DNA of 64,000 bases from Cupriavidus taiwanensis (GTDB lineage Bacteria > Pseudomonadota > Gammaproteobacteria > Burkholderiales > Burkholderiaceae): positions 1,701,583 to 1,765,582 of the forward strand of contig NZ_LT984803.1 of assembly GCF_900250115.1 (NCBI RefSeq), read 5' to 3'. Positions 16,647 through 28,480 of this stretch are shown here, in pieces. The stretch's first letter is position 1, and every line of letters starts with the position of its first letter. Made by a program: the position numbers and the translations under genes. Under the pieces are notes generated by a model, which did not search any database, had not been told where the DNA came from, and saw only the letters and a program-made list of their open reading frames with translations.

Positions 16647-19106
16647 CTATTTTGCCGCAGGCGCCAGCACCAGGGCGTCGGCCGCGCCGTTCGCTCCCGG
16701 CGCTGCCACCGGCGGCATGGTGATGTACTCCACCGCCGCCCACTTGCCGGTCCAGTCGCGGTAGCGCGGCAGCAGCGCATTGCCGGATTGGCCGGTGGAA
16801 TCCATGAAGCGCGACGCCGCCAGGTCGGACAGGTCATAGAGCGCGCGCACGCTGGCCGCATGGGTGTTTTCGAATGGCGCCTTCTCGTCGCGCAGGTTAT
16901 GCCGGCCGACGTTGACGGTGTAGGTGTCGCCGCCGGTCGGCACGCGCAGGTTGAACAGCGGCGCCAGGTAGCCGACCTTGCCGAGCGGCCGGTGCTCCAG
17001 GCGCGCCGCGTGCGCCTCGCCCCAGCGCCAGCGGGCGGGATCGTCGCCATAGCGGCGCGACAGGTCCGCCATGGCCTGGCTCCAGGCATCGGCAATGGCA
17101 TCGTCGCAGCTCTCGGCCGGGCCGGTATGGGGACGGTCGCACCAGAACGCGCCCAGCTGGCGCGGATCGCGCAGGATGTTGAGCATGGGCTGCTGCACGT
17201 TGCGCTGCTCCCACAGGCGCCCGAAGATTGCCTCGCCGGTTTTCTCCTCGAACAGCCGGCGCGACAGCTCGCGCAGCCACGCGGTGACCAACAGCGGCTC
17301 GGCGCGCGCGGGATCCATGGTGCCGTCCCACCGGCGCAATGCCTCCAGCAAGGCGCGTTCGCGCGCCGGGCGCGCGGGATCGCGGCTGACCGGCGCGGCC
17401 AGCAGCAGCGGCAAGGCATCGCGCACCGCCAGCGAGAGCACGTCCTTCTGGATCGCCGCGAAGCTTTCGAAGCTATGCCTGGGCGTGGCCGCCAGCAGCG
17501 TGCGGATGCGGTCGAAGCGATACGGCACGGTCCACTCGCTGGTGATGAAGTACGGATAGTCGGGCGCGACGATGCGCTGGTTGGCCGTCACGATCACGCC
17601 CCCGGCGGGGTTGTACTGGTGTGGCAGCGCCTCGAACGGGATAAAGCCGGTCCAGTCGTAGCGCGCATCCCAGCCCGGCGCCGGCGCCAGCCCCTTGAGG
17701 TCGTTGTCGGCGCGGCGCAGCGGCACGCGCCCGGGCGCATAGAAGCCGATATTGCCGTCGACGTCGGCATAGACGATGTTCTGCTGCGGCGAGTGGAAGT
17801 CGCGCAGCGCGTCGGTGAAGCAGCTCCAGTCGCGCGCCTGGTTCAGCCGCAGCCCCGCCAGGAAGGTGCGGTCGTCCGGGCGCAGCGCGGTCCACTGGAA
17901 CGCCACCACGTATTGCGCGCCCAGCGGCGCCGCGGCACTGGCGAGCGACTCGGCCACATCGGAGATCACCGGCCCGTGGCGCGTGCTGCGGACCTTCAGC
18001 GTTATGTCGGCCGCGCCCTTGACGCGGATGGTCTCGGTGCGGGTCTCGAACGCGGCCCAGCCCTGCGGTGTCTGGTACTGGGTGTCGTTGCCCGGACGCA
18101 CGCGCTCGAGATACAGGTCCTGCACGTCCGGCGCGGTATTGGTCAGGCCCCAGGCGATGCGGTCGTTGTGTCCCAGCACCACCAGCGGCATGCCCGGCAG
18201 CGTGGCGCCGGCCACCTCGAGCCCGGGCGCGCTCAGGCGCGCGAAGTACCACAGCGCCGGCGCCTGCAGCCCCAGGTGCGGATCGTTGGCCAGCATCGGC
18301 TTGCCCGATTGCGTGTACGCGCCCGACACCACCCAGTTGTTCGAGCCCATGCCCTCGACGTAGCCCGGCGGCGCCTGGTCGCCGACGCTGGCCATCGCGC
18401 TCGCCAGCGGCGCCAGTTGCCGGTACAGGTGGCCGTAATCCATGGTGCGTACCGGCCGCTCGCCCGGATACGGCGCCAGCAGTTCGCTGATGCGGGCCAC
18501 CGGCAGCACCTGCGCCAGCCGCATGCGCAGCGTCTCCTGGGTCCAGTTGCCGCCCAGGTCCCATGCCATCATGGTCTGCCAGCCCAGCGTGTCGGCCGGC
18601 TCCCAGCGCTCCGGCCGGGTGCGCAGCAGCAGGAACTCCGGCGGCAGCGGGCCCTTGCGCTGGTCGATCCATGCATTGACACCGTCGGCATAGGCCTGCA
18701 GCGCCGCGCGCGCTTCCGGCGAGGCCTGCGCCAGGATGGCCTCGGCGTTGCGCCGCACGCCCAGCGTGCGCAGGAACTTGTCGTTATCGACCGCGGACGG
18801 GCCCAGGATCTCGGCGAGGCGGCCGGCGACGATGCGCTTGTTCATCTGCATCTGCCACAGCCGGTCCTGCGCGTGCACGTAGCCCAGCGCGAACCACGCA
18901 TCGGTCTTGCTGGCGGCGCGGATATGCGGCACGCCATGGCTGTCGCGCACGACCGTGACCGGCTCGCGCAATCCCGCCAGCACCTCCGTGCCCGTGACCG
19001 GTGGCTGTGCCGCGTCGCGATACCAGACCAACGCGCCCGCGGCTGCGGCCAGCGCCAGCCCCAGCAGCACTGCCAGCCACCTGGCCAGCCGAACGAACCC
19101 GCGCAT
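16647..19106 (-). CDS. Penicillin acylase-family N-terminal-nucleophile hydrolase, exported
   Basis: 819 aa. The start at 19106 was chosen because GGGGGGAG lies 6 nt upstream; an in-frame ATG 14 codons earlier has no such site. An N-terminal signal/anchor is present (LARWLAVLLGLALAAAAGALVWY, roughly 7-29). The precursor is expected to self-cleave before S255 in GMGSNNWVVSG, giving alpha and beta chains. Beta-chain motifs such as NDPHLGLQAPALWYFARL and GHNDRIAWGLTN are clear. Family members hydrolyse amide bonds of penicillins or acyl-homoserine lactones in the periplasm. Quorum quenching is possible but not shown by the sequence. Confidence 0.92.
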   Translation of the reverse strand: MRGFVRLARWLAVLLGLALAAAAGALVWYRDAAQPPVTGTEVLAGLREPVTVVRDSHGVPHIRAASKTDAWFALGYVHAQDRLWQMQMNKRIVAGRLAEILGPSAVDNDKFLRTLGVRRNAEAILAQASPEARAALQAYADGVNAWIDQRKGPLPPEFLLLRTRPERWEPADTLGWQTMMAWDLGGNWTQETLRMRLAQVLPVARISELLAPYPGERPVRTMDYGHLYRQLAPLASAMASVGDQAPPGYVEGMGSNNWVVSGAYTQSGKPMLANDPHLGLQAPALWYFARLSAPGLEVAGATLPGMPLVVLGHNDRIAWGLTNTAPDVQDLYLERVRPGNDTQYQTPQGWAAFETRTETIRVKGAADITLKVRSTRHGPVISDVAESLASAAAPLGAQYVVAFQWTALRPDDRTFLAGLRLNQARDWSCFTDALRDFHSPQQNIVYADVDGNIGFYAPGRVPLRRADNDLKGLAPAPGWDARYDWTGFIPFEALPHQYNPAGGVIVTANQRIVAPDYPYFITSEWTVPYRFDRIRTLLAATPRHSFESFAAIQKDVLSLAVRDALPLLLAAPVSRDPARPARERALLEALRRWDGTMDPARAEPLLVTAWLRELSRRLFEEKTGEAIFGRLWEQRNVQQPMLNILRDPRQLGAFWCDRPHTGPAESCDDAIADAWSQAMADLSRRYGDDPARWRWGEAHAARLEHRPLGKVGYLAPLFNLRVPTGGDTYTVNVGRHNLRDEKAPFENTHAASVRALYDLSDLAASRFMDSTGQSGNALLPRYRDWTGKWAAVEYITMPPVAAPGANGAADALVLAPAAK

Positions 19107-19172
19107 CGTTGCTCCCCCCTTTGTCCTGGTCATGTTTTGTTCGCGCATTATCTGCGCATTATCCGTACGAAA

Positions 19173-19198
19173 AAATGCCCGGACCAGCCGGGCATTTC
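19173..19198 (-). terminator. Intrinsic terminator of aldehyde dehydrogenase gene
   Basis: AAATGCCCGG and CCGGGCATTT form a perfect 10-bp stem with a 5-nt loop. On the minus strand it is followed by TTTTTT, about 30 bp past the aldehyde dehydrogenase stop codon. Confidence 0.85.
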
Positions 19199-19229
19199 CT
19201 CGTTCATGGCCTGCTTGCCCGCGCGCCCG

Positions 19230-20663
19230 TCAGGCGGCCGGCTTCTTCAACTGCAGCGACTTGTACTCGAGGAATTCCTCCAGCCCGTACTTGCCGGCTT
19301 CGCGGCCGTTGCCGGACTGCTTGTAGCCGCCGAACGGCGCCTGCATGTTGAACGGACCGCCGTTGATATCGACCTGCCCGGTGCGGATGCGGCGCGCCAC
19401 GCGGATCGCGCGCGCCTCGTCGCCGGACCAGACCCCGCCGCCCAGTCCGTAGATGCTGTCATTGGCGATGCGCACCGCGTCTTCCTCGGTGTCATAGCAG
19501 ATGATCGACAGCACCGGCCCGAAGATCTCTTCCTGCGCCACGGTCGCGCGCGGCTCGACGTTGCCGAGCACGGTCGGCTTGACGTAGAAGCCCTGGTCCA
19601 GCCCTGCCGGGGCCTCGGGGCCGCCGGCCACCAGCTCGGCGCCCTCTTCCAGGCCGCGGCGGATATAGCCGGTCACGCGTTCCTTCTGCACCGCGGAAAT
19701 CAACGGGCCCAGCTTGCTGGTTTCCTGCAGCGGATCGCCCACGGTAAAGCCGGCCACCACCTTCTGCGCGATCGCCTTGACTTCGTCGTAGCGGGCGCGC
19801 GGCACCAGCATGCGGGTGTGCGCCGAGCAGGTCTGGCCGGAGTTGAGGAAGCAGGCATTGATGGTGCCCTTCACCGCCGACGGCAGGTCGGCATCGTCCA
19901 GGATCACCGAGGCCGACTTGCCGCCCAGCTCCAGCGCCACGCGCTTGACGGTCTGCGCGGCCAGCTCGGACACGCGCTTGCCGGCGCGGGTGGAGCCGGT
20001 GAACGACACCATGTCGACTTCCGGATGGCTGGCCAGCACCTCGCCCACCACCGGGCCATAGCCGGTGACCAGGTTGAACACGCCGGGCGGCAGCCCGGCG
20101 GCCTCGATCACCTCGGCCAGCACGAAGGCGTTGAGCGGCGCCACCTCGGACGGCTTGAGCACCACGGTGCAGCCCGCGGCCAGTGCTGGTGCCACCTTCA
20201 GCGTGATCTGGTTGAGCGGATAGTTCCACGGCGTGATCGCCCCGACCACGCCCACCGGCTCGCGCACCACCAGCGAGTTGCCGACTTCTTCCTCGAAGCG
20301 GAACCCTTCCAGCAGCCTGGCGGCCTGGCCCCAGTTGTAGACCGGGCCGCCCACCTGGATCGCGCGCGCCAGCTTGATCGGCATGCCGACTTCGCCGGCG
20401 ATCAGCTGCGCCAGCTCTTCGCTGCGCGCCTTCAACCCCTCGGCGATCCTGGCGATATAGCCCGCGCGCTCTGCCGGCGGCGTGGCCGACCAGCCGTCGA
20501 AGGCGGCGCGCGCGGCCTGGATCGCGTCTTCCGCGTCGCGCGCCGAGCCTTCCGGAATGGTCCCCATCACCGCTTCGGTGGCGGAATGGATCACCTCGAT
20601 CTTGCCGGTGCCGTGGGGCGCGACCCACTTGCCGTTAATAAAGAGTTTGTCTCGTTGTTGCAT
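19230..20663 (-). CDS. NAD(P)-dependent aldehyde dehydrogenase
   Basis: 477 aa. The active-site Cys is in [14 protein letters not shown] and the general-base Glu is in [13 protein letters not shown]. The cofactor segment [11 protein letters not shown] and the C-terminal [14 protein letters not shown] are also clear. It oxidises aldehydes to carboxylic acids in the cytoplasm; the substrate is unknown. ATG 20663 was preferred over an in-frame GTG at 20669 because GAGAA is 9 nt before the ATG and only 3 nt before the GTG. The upstream 246 bp is AT-rich and is shared with a divergent gene of unknown function. Confidence 0.92.
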   Translation of the reverse strand: MQQRDKLFINGKWVAPHGTGKIEVIHSATEAVMGTIPEGSARDAEDAIQAARAAFDGWSATPPAERAGYIARIAEGLKARSEELAQLIAGEVGMPIKLARAIQVGGPVYNWGQAARLLEGFRFEEEVGNSLVVREPVGVVGAITPWNYPLNQITLKVAPALAAGCTVVLKPSEVAPLNAFVLAEVIEAAGLPPGVFNLVTGYGPVVGEVLASHPEVDMVSFTGSTRAGKRVSELAAQTVKRVALELGGKSASVILDDADLPSAVKGTINACFLNSGQTCSAHTRMLVPRARYDEVKAIAQKVVAGFTVGDPLQETSKLGPLISAVQKERVTGYIRRGLEEGAELVAGGPEAPAGLDQGFYVKPTVLGNVEPRATVAQEEIFGPVLSIICYDTEEDAVRIANDSIYGLGGGVWSGDEARAIRVARRIRTGQVDINGGPFNMQAPFGGYKQSGNGREAGKYGLEEFLEYKSLQLKKPAA

Positions 20664-20909
20664 GGCCACAGTTCTCGGTTTGGTGAATTGGCAATTGCAA
20701 TTTTTTGTTACTTTTATGGTGCACGCACATTGTAGAGCGGATTCCGGCCCAGGTTATGGCGCTGCGGCATATGCCGACGGCCGTGCCAGCCGCCACGCAC
20801 AACAACATGGCGATAATCGGCCGCGGGTGACAGACGGGAGACTCGCGGCTCGCGCACGGGCGGACTGGCCACGGCGCGTGCACATAACAAGACTGAGGGG
20901 ACGAAGGGC

Positions 20910-21512
20910 ATGGTCGATCCGATCTACCGCAAGACCGACGCGGGTCAGGACGAAATCCGCAGCCGCGCGCGCAAGCTGGACCACAAGCTGCGCGCGCTGC
21001 TGCTGATGGTCAACGGCGAGCGCCGCGAGCAGGACTTGCTGGCGCAGCTGGCGGGCATGGGGATCGGCGCCGAGGCCATGGCAACGCTGCTGGCCGAGGG
21101 ACTGGTCGAAGCCGTCGCCGAGCCGGCAGCGTTGCACGCCGCCGCGCCACAAGCACCGGCGCGTGCCGCGCCGCCGGCTGCCGACACCAACCTGTTCTCG
21201 GTCTACGCGATGCGCCATGCGCCGGTGGCCGAGGCAGCGGCGCCGCCACACGCCAGCGACGCCCCAGCGCACTCGGCCGCCGAAATCCAGGCCTACCAGC
21301 GCCTCTACCATTTCTATACCGACGTGATCGGGCAGCATCTCGGGCTGCGCGGCTACATGCTGCAGGTGAAGGTGGAGAAGGCCGCCGACCTGCCCGCGCT
21401 GATGGCGCTGCGCGAACCGCTGCACGCGGCGCTGCTCAAGGCGCGGGGCGAGATCACCGCCCGCGCCATCATGGCGCAGCTCGACCAGGTCGGCGACGGC
21501 GGCGCCGCCTGA
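20910..21512 (+). CDS. Conserved-looking protein of unknown function
   Basis: 200 aa, not recognised. The N-terminal half (YRKTDAGQDEIRSRARKLDH, then LRALLLMVNGERREQDLL) looks like a winged-helix or PilZ-adjacent regulator-type helical domain. An Ala/Pro-rich linker spans about 75-125. The C-terminal helical segment begins IQAYQRLYHFYTDVIGQHLGLRGYMLQ. There is no signal peptide or membrane segment. A good RBS (GAGGGGACGAAGGG) supports the ATG. The gene is closed by a strong hairpin shared with ybiT. A small cytoplasmic regulatory or adaptor role is only a guess. Confidence 0.7.
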   Translation: MVDPIYRKTDAGQDEIRSRARKLDHKLRALLLMVNGERREQDLLAQLAGMGIGAEAMATLLAEGLVEAVAEPAALHAAAPQAPARAAPPAADTNLFSVYAMRHAPVAEAAAPPHASDAPAHSAAEIQAYQRLYHFYTDVIGQHLGLRGYMLQVKVEKAADLPALMALREPLHAALLKARGEITARAIMAQLDQVGDGGAA

Positions 21513-21545
21513 CACCGCGCGGCCCGGCACACCTGGCCGGACAGC

Positions 21546-21570
21546 AAAAAGGCCGCCCGCAGGCGGCCTT
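21546..21570. terminator. Bidirectional intrinsic terminator
   Basis: AAGGCCGCC-CGCA-GGCGGCCTT stem between convergent genes. The minus strand has TTTTT after the stem, so it clearly serves the ABC-F gene; it also follows the plus-strand gene by 34 bp. Confidence 0.85.
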
Positions 21571-21593
21571 CGGCATGCGGCGGCGCGCGGCGC

Positions 21594-23216
21594 TCAGCCG
21601 TCGATGCCCTGCGACTGCAGGTACTCGTCGTACGTACCCAGGTAGTCGGTCAGCGTGCCATCGGTGCGGACCTCGATGATGCGCGTAGCCAGGCCGCTGA
21701 CGAACTCGCGGTCGTGCGAGACGAAGATCAGCGTGCCCTGGAACTTGTCCAGCGCGATCTGCATCGACTCGATCGATTCCATGTCCATGTGGTTGGTCGG
21801 CTCGTCCAGCGCCAGCACGTTGTGGCGGCCCAGCATCAGCTTGCCCCAGATCATGCGGCCCTTCTCGCCGCCGGACAGAACCTTGACGTTCTTCTTGATG
21901 TCGTCGGCCGAGAACAGCAGGCGGCCCAGCGTGCCGCGCAGCGAGGTCTCGTCATCGCCGGCCTGCGTCCACTGGCTCATCCAGTCCATCACGTCGCGAT
22001 CTTGCGGGAACTCCTCGTAGGTGTCCTGCGGCATGTAGCCGACATTGGCGTTCTCGGCCCACTTGACCGTGCCGCGATCCACCTCGACGCCGCGCTGCAC
22101 GCCGGTCTGCACCGCGCCGTCGAGCAGGCTGCGCAGCAGCGTGGTCTTGCCCGCGCCGTTCTCGCCGATGATGGCCACGCGTTCGCCGGCCTGGATCGCC
22201 AGCGACAGGTTATCGATGATCTTGCGGTCGTAGCTCTTGGTGATGCCTTCGACCTCGACCGCCAGGTTGTGCAGCTTCTTCTCGAACTCGAAGCGGATGA
22301 ACGGGTTCTGGCGCGACGACGGCTTGATGTCCTCGACCTTGATCTTCTCGATCTGCTTGGCGCGCGAGGTGGCCTGGCGGGCCTTGGACTTGTTGGCCGA
22401 GAAGCGGCGCACGAAGTCCTGCAGTTCGCTGATGCGCTCCTTGGCGCGCGCGTTGGCGGCCATCTGGCGCTCGCGGGCCTGCATCGACGCTTCCATGTAC
22501 TCGTCGTAGTTGCCCGGGTAGACCTTGAGCGTGCCGTAGTCCATGTCGGCCATGTGGGTGCAGACCGAGTTCAGGAAGTGGCGATCGTGCGAGATGATGA
22601 TCATGGTGGAGTTGCGCTCGTTGAGCACGGTCTCCAGCCAGCGGATGGTGTTGATGTCCAGGTTGTTGGTGGGCTCGTCCAGCAGCAGCACGTCCGGATT
22701 CGAGAACAGTGCCTGCGCCAGCAGCACGCGCAGCTTCCAGCCCGGGGCGACGTCGCTCATCGGGCCCTGGTGCTGGCTGGTGGGGATGCCCACGCCCAGC
22801 AGCAGTTCGCCGGCGCGCGCCTCGGCGGTGTAGCCGTCGTACTCGGCGTACTTGGCCTCGAGCTCGGCGGCCTTCATGTAGTCTTCGTCGGTCGCCTCGG
22901 GATTGGCGTAGATGGCGTCGCGCTCCTGCGCGGCGGCCCACATCTCGGTGTGGCCCATCATCACCACGTCGAGCACACGCATGTCTTCATAGGCGAACTG
23001 GTCCTGGCGCAGCTTGCCCAGGCGGATGCCCGGCTCCAGCATGACGTTGCCCGACGACGGCTCGAGGTCGCCGCCCAGGATCTTCATGAAGGTGGACTTG
23101 CCGCAGCCGTTCGCGCCGATCAGGCCGTAGCGGTTGCCCTCGCCGAACTTGACCGAGATATTCTCGAACAACGGCTTGGGGCCGAACTGCATGGTGATGT
23201 TTGCGGTAGAAAGCAC
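21594..23216 (-). CDS. ybiT: ABC-F ATPase YbiT
   Basis: 540 aa from a GTG start at 23216, where family sequence begins ([19 protein letters not shown]); ATGs at 23252 and 23276 would add 12 or 20 unconserved residues. There are two ABC domains: Walker [10 protein letters not shown] and Walker [12 protein letters not shown] in the first, Walker [12 protein letters not shown], signature LSGGEKGR and Walker [11 protein letters not shown] in the second. The interdomain linker (P-site tRNA interaction motif region) includes [11 protein letters not shown]. There is no membrane domain. ABC-F proteins act on the ribosome as translation factors. The long co-linear match to E. coli YbiT distinguishes it from EttA and Uup. 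Confidence 0.92.
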   Translation of the reverse strand: MLSTANITMQFGPKPLFENISVKFGEGNRYGLIGANGCGKSTFMKILGGDLEPSSGNVMLEPGIRLGKLRQDQFAYEDMRVLDVVMMGHTEMWAAAQERDAIYANPEATDEDYMKAAELEAKYAEYDGYTAEARAGELLLGVGIPTSQHQGPMSDVAPGWKLRVLLAQALFSNPDVLLLDEPTNNLDINTIRWLETVLNERNSTMIIISHDRHFLNSVCTHMADMDYGTLKVYPGNYDEYMEASMQARERQMAANARAKERISELQDFVRRFSANKSKARQATSRAKQIEKIKVEDIKPSSRQNPFIRFEFEKKLHNLAVEVEGITKSYDRKIIDNLSLAIQAGERVAIIGENGAGKTTLLRSLLDGAVQTGVQRGVEVDRGTVKWAENANVGYMPQDTYEEFPQDRDVMDWMSQWTQAGDDETSLRGTLGRLLFSADDIKKNVKVLSGGEKGRMIWGKLMLGRHNVLALDEPTNHMDMESIESMQIALDKFQGTLIFVSHDREFVSGLATRIIEVRTDGTLTDYLGTYDEYLQSQGIDG

Positions 23217-23380
23217 GTCTTGAACCTTGTCTGGAGATTGTGGCGCCGCCATCGCCGGCACTGCGGCACGGGCCACGCCGGGTTCATGCGAGAACCCGGC
23301 AGGAAATCAGGAAATAACCGCGCATTCTATCATCCGGACGCATTCCTTGCGACCGGCGCGCGCGGTGGCGACCCGCGTAC

Positions 23381-25414
<2,034 letters not shown>

Positions 25415-25573
25415 GTGTACCGGCGCCGGTGCCGGCCGCCTGCGTGTAAGCGGACGCCGCGCGTGCGTCCGAAGCCTCTATTGTGGACTGAATTGCCTGC
25501 CTGATGCGGCCTTCGTCGTCGCCTTCGTGGCTGGCCTCATGGCTCGCGCGCGGCCGGCCAGCGGCACCGCCGC

Positions 25574-26209
25574 TCAGCGGATGCCGAGCAGCTTGTGGGT
25601 CTGCAGCGACAGCCGCCACTGCGGGTGGCGCTGGCAGAAGGCCACCGCGGCGGCGGTATTTTCCCGCGCCAGCGGACCATCCATGGCCTGCACCAGGAAA
25701 TGGCGGAAATCAAGCTTCTCGTATGCGGCAAAGTCCTGCCCTGGCTGCGGTATCACCACCTTCAGCTCGTCGCCGCGCGTGACCACCAGCTCAGAACCCA
25801 TCTTGGGGCTGACGCAGACCCAGTCGATGCCGGGCGGCACGGCGATGGTGCCGTTGGTCTCGATCGCGATCTCGAAGCCCTGCGCATGCAGCGCGTCGAT
25901 CAGCGGCGCATCGAGCTGCAGCAGCGGCTCGCCCCCGGTGCAGACCACCAGCGGCTTGCCGCCGGCGCCCTGCGGCCACTCCGACGCGACCACCGCGGCC
26001 AGTTCGTCGGCGCTGCGGTACTTGCCGCCGCGCGTGCCATCGGTGCCGACGAAATCCGTATCGCAGAACTGGCACACCGCGCTGGCGCGGTCCTGCTCGC
26101 GGCCGCTCCACAGGTTGCAGCCGGCAAAGCGGCAGAACACCGCGGCGCGGCCGGCGTTAGCGCCTTCGCCCTGCAGCGTATAGAAGATTTCCTTGACGGC
26201 GTAAGTCAT
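25574..26209 (-). CDS. queE: 7-Carboxy-7-deazaguanine synthase QueE
   Basis: 211 aa radical-SAM enzyme that ring-contracts 6-carboxytetrahydropterin to 7-carboxy-7-deazaguanine. Instead of the canonical CxxxCxxC, the cluster motif is C-x14-C-x2-C (C in FAGCNLWSGRE, then VCQFCDTDF), as known for the Burkholderia multivorans type. TGGEPLLQLD is the conserved SAM-binding GGE motif. The ATG at 26209 begins MTYAVKEIFYTLQGEGANAG, the conserved N-terminus. It heads the queE-queD-tadA-ldcA run. Confidence 0.94.
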   Translation of the reverse strand: MTYAVKEIFYTLQGEGANAGRAAVFCRFAGCNLWSGREQDRASAVCQFCDTDFVGTDGTRGGKYRSADELAAVVASEWPQGAGGKPLVVCTGGEPLLQLDAPLIDALHAQGFEIAIETNGTIAVPPGIDWVCVSPKMGSELVVTRGDELKVVIPQPGQDFAAYEKLDFRHFLVQAMDGPLARENTAAAVAFCQRHPQWRLSLQTHKLLGIR

Positions 26210-26559
26210 GCGTGGGGGTCTCTCTCGGACCGTAAAACAGCGGTTCGCAGCGTTCGGCAGCGCCTGGCTGGCCGGGGTTCAGTAAAGGATGGGCAGGGCC
26301 GGAGCCGGACCTCGCGCCGCGTGGTCGCATTGACGCGAGGTCGCGCCCTCGATGTGGACCGGATGTGGAGCGAAAGGTATCGATCGGGGCGGGTGCTGGC
26401 AGCAAGGGTGCTGCCCGGTGGGGCTGTCCTGGCCTGTCGCAGGCTGCGCCCGGCATTGGGCCGGACGTGCCGCAAGTATACCAGAGGCCCCAGGGGTTCC
26501 GCTTGCCCGCCGCCCCGGCAATGGTGAAGCCCGGTGCTCGCGCCGGGCCCGGTGCGAGC
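26210..26559. other. Intergenic region upstream of queE
   Basis: 350 bp with no credible gene. A short GCCCGG/CCGGGC hairpin (about 26532-26551) follows the DUF1993 stop on the minus strand and could be its terminator. I looked for a preQ1-type riboswitch on the minus strand and saw none. Confidence 0.45.
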
Positions 26560-27066
26560 CTACTTCAGCCCGAGGTAGTCGCGCTTGCCGATCTGCACGC
26601 CCTTGTGGCGCAGGAGGTCGTAGGCGGTGGTCACGTGGAAATAGAAATTGGGCAAGGCAAAGCCGAGCAGGTAGGACTTGCCGTCGAAGCGCAGCGGGCC
26701 CTGCGGCAGCTTCAGTTCGACCACGCGCTGTTCGCTGCCTTCCAGCTGCGCCGGCGTGATCTGCTCCAGGAACACGATGGTGCGGCCGATGCGGTCCTGC
26801 AGTTCGGCGAAGGTCGTTTCAGTATCGGCAAAGGACGGCACCTCGATCCCGGCCAGCCGCGCGGCGCAGCCCTTGGCGGCATCGCTGGCGCGCTGCACCT
26901 GCGCCGGCAGCGGATCCATGTCGGCGATCAGGCGGGTCTGGATCAGGTCGGCCGGATCCATTCCCTGCGCCTGCGCGTGGGCTGCGCCCCGGGCGAGGAT
27001 CGCGTCGAGGTTGCCCAGCGCGCGGATAAACGGAGGGATCGAAACGTCGTACATCGAAAGTGCCAT
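26560..27066 (-). CDS. DUF1993 family protein
   Basis: 168 aa. The N-terminus SMYDVSIPPFIRALGNLDAIL and the segments LIADMDPLPAQVQRASDAAKG and SYLLGFALPNFYFHVTTAYDLLRHKGV are typical of DUF1993, a four-helix DinB-like fold of unknown function. The start at 27066 gives the family N-terminus; longer frames upstream do not match. It is monocistronic, with GC-rich gaps on both sides. Confidence 0.85.
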   Translation of the reverse strand: MALSMYDVSIPPFIRALGNLDAILARGAAHAQAQGMDPADLIQTRLIADMDPLPAQVQRASDAAKGCAARLAGIEVPSFADTETTFAELQDRIGRTIVFLEQITPAQLEGSEQRVVELKLPQGPLRFDGKSYLLGFALPNFYFHVTTAYDLLRHKGVQIGKRDYLGLK

Positions 27067-27259
27067 GAAGGGTCTCCTGTGCAGGGGCGGGTTTCTTGTC
27101 TTGCGGCCCGGCATGCGGACCGGACCGCAGCCGCGAGCATAGACCGGATCGGCCTTCGCTGCCGGACCATGCGCCGCAGGCCGGCATCCTGATTTAACAT
27201 AGCCAGCCACCGCCCCCGCAATCCTGCAATCCTGCCGCCCTGCCCCGCCCGCGCCCGAC

Positions 27260-27661
27260 ATGAACGCGCCGTTCCCCCTCCGCACGGAATGCCCGCCCGG
27301 TGCCTGCATCTGCGGGCGCGAAGCGCTGCTGAGCGCCCCCGATGCCGACCTGCGCGTGCTGCGCCTCACGCGCGCCGAGGAAAAGCGGCTGGTCGAACGG
27401 CTCGAGAACCTGACCAGCCTGGCCGAGCTGCAACGGCTGGAGGGCCTGATGCAGGCCCAGCTCGGCATCGTGCTGAGCATCACGCCCAGCGCGCGCGGCG
27501 TGCGCACCGTGCGCGGCATCAGCATCCAGGTACTGGAGCAGCCCGGCCTGTGCCGCAAGATCCGCCAGTCGATCCCGGCCGCGATCCGGCGCAGCATGGA
27601 GGCGCATCCCGAGATCGCCTACGCGATCGTCGATGCGCACGACCTGCTGGGCGGGACCTGA
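27260..27661 (+). CDS. Unknown protein with N-terminal Cys pair
   Basis: 133 aa, not recognised. The N-terminus PPGACICGRE resembles a short metal- or haem-binding Cys motif. It is followed by a charged amphipathic helical region (LTRAEEKRLVERLENL, then LAELQRLEGLMQ) and an alpha/beta C-terminus (LGIVLSITPS, then RTVRGISIQV). No signal peptide. No obvious RBS precedes the ATG. It converges on the DUF2239 gene with a 9-bp gap. Confidence 0.6.
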   Translation: MNAPFPLRTECPPGACICGREALLSAPDADLRVLRLTRAEEKRLVERLENLTSLAELQRLEGLMQAQLGIVLSITPSARGVRTVRGISIQVLEQPGLCRKIRQSIPAAIRRSMEAHPEIAYAIVDAHDLLGGT

Positions 27662-27670
27662 ACCCGCCGC

Positions 27671-28285
27671 TCAGGCGTTGCGGTCCGCCAGCCGCAGCGC
27701 GTGTTCGCGCACATCCGCCGGCCAGGCCGCGATGTGCCGGGCGAACCCCGCCAGGTCGTCGGCGAACAGCGCCCGGCTCGCCTCCTCGAAACCGGCCAGG
27801 TCCCCGGCAATCGCCACCATGAAGTGATAGGCGCGCTCGCTGGCCGCGCGGCTGCGATCCTTGCCGGCGGGATCGCGACGCGCCTGTTCGACCAGCTTGC
27901 GCAGTGCCACCGATGCGCCGCCCGGCTGTGTGGCGAGCCATTCCCAGTGGCGCGGCAGCAGCGTCACCTCGCGCGCTACCACACCCAGTTTGGGCCGGCC
28001 GCGACCGCGCGGTGTCTGCGGCGCATCGCCGCCCTCACCGGCCGCCGGGTGCGGCGCTGCCAGCCGTGCCGCGCGCACTGCCGACCGTTCAAGCACCTCG
28101 TCTTCGGTGCCGCTGGTATCCAGGTCGATCGAGCGGCCGGTGCTGTCATCGAATACCAGCACCGGCCCGGCCGCGCCGTGGTCCAGGGCCCGTCTTAGCG
28201 CGAGCGCGTTGTCCGGCAGCGGACCCGAGGCAATGCGGCGGTGGCCGTCGAAGGTGGTGAAGTGGTGAGGCATCGGCGCTGTCAT
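27671..28285 (-). CDS. DUF2239 family protein
   Basis: 204 aa from ATG 28285; alternative starts at 28315 (ATG) and 28321 (TTG) would add a hydrophobic MFLFLLRR segment that is probably not translated. The N-terminus HHFTTFDGHRRIASGPLPDNAL, the central GRGRPKLGVVAREVTLLPRHWEWL and the basic C-terminal helical half match DUF2239. The RGRPKLG stretch resembles an AT-hook-like segment before a helical domain often found in small DNA-associated proteins. Function is unknown. Upstream lie two copies of a TTACCCGG-type operator shared with the divergent oxidoreductase gene. Confidence 0.82.
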   Translation of the reverse strand: MTAPMPHHFTTFDGHRRIASGPLPDNALALRRALDHGAAGPVLVFDDSTGRSIDLDTSGTEDEVLERSAVRAARLAAPHPAAGEGGDAPQTPRGRGRPKLGVVAREVTLLPRHWEWLATQPGGASVALRKLVEQARRDPAGKDRSRAASERAYHFMVAIAGDLAGFEEASRALFADDLAGFARHIAAWPADVREHALRLADRNA

Positions 28286-28320
28286 GGCAGGTCTGCGCAA
28301 GAGAAACAGGAACATCGCCA

Positions 28321-28364
28321 AATATTACCCGGATAAAATATAAAGTCAATATTACCCGGGTAAT
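28321..28364. promoter_or_regulatory. Duplicated operator between divergent genes
   Basis: AATATTACCCGGRTAA occurs at 28321-28336 (R=A) and 28348-28363 (R=G), 27 bp apart. The second copy includes the perfect palindrome ATTACCCGGGTAAT (28351-28364). This AT-rich block lies between the DUF2239 gene and the Rieske oxidase. A dimeric TetR- or MarR-like repressor would fit, but none is encoded next to it. Confidence 0.7.
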
Positions 28365-28480
28365 TTCTGGCGATCCGGCCATCCGGGTGTAGGACCGCGC
28401 CCGATATCTGCGCCGCCGGCCCTGACCTATCACTGAGACATAGACAGAGACATAGGCAAGACAAGCGGAGGCCGGGCGGC

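Noticed and set aside
16611-20735. A 1,374-codon plus-strand open frame opposite the penicillin acylase and aldehyde dehydrogenase genes
   Set aside because: Arg/His/Gly/Ala-rich antisense shadow of two well-identified minus-strand genes; typical of GC-rich codon bias. Similar shadows at 3692-5830, 8328-11006, 59012-61006 and 5625-8258 were rejected for the same reason.
26210-26559. preQ1 riboswitch upstream of queE
   Set aside because: No preQ1-type stem-loop with an A-rich tail near the queE start could be seen on the minus strand.
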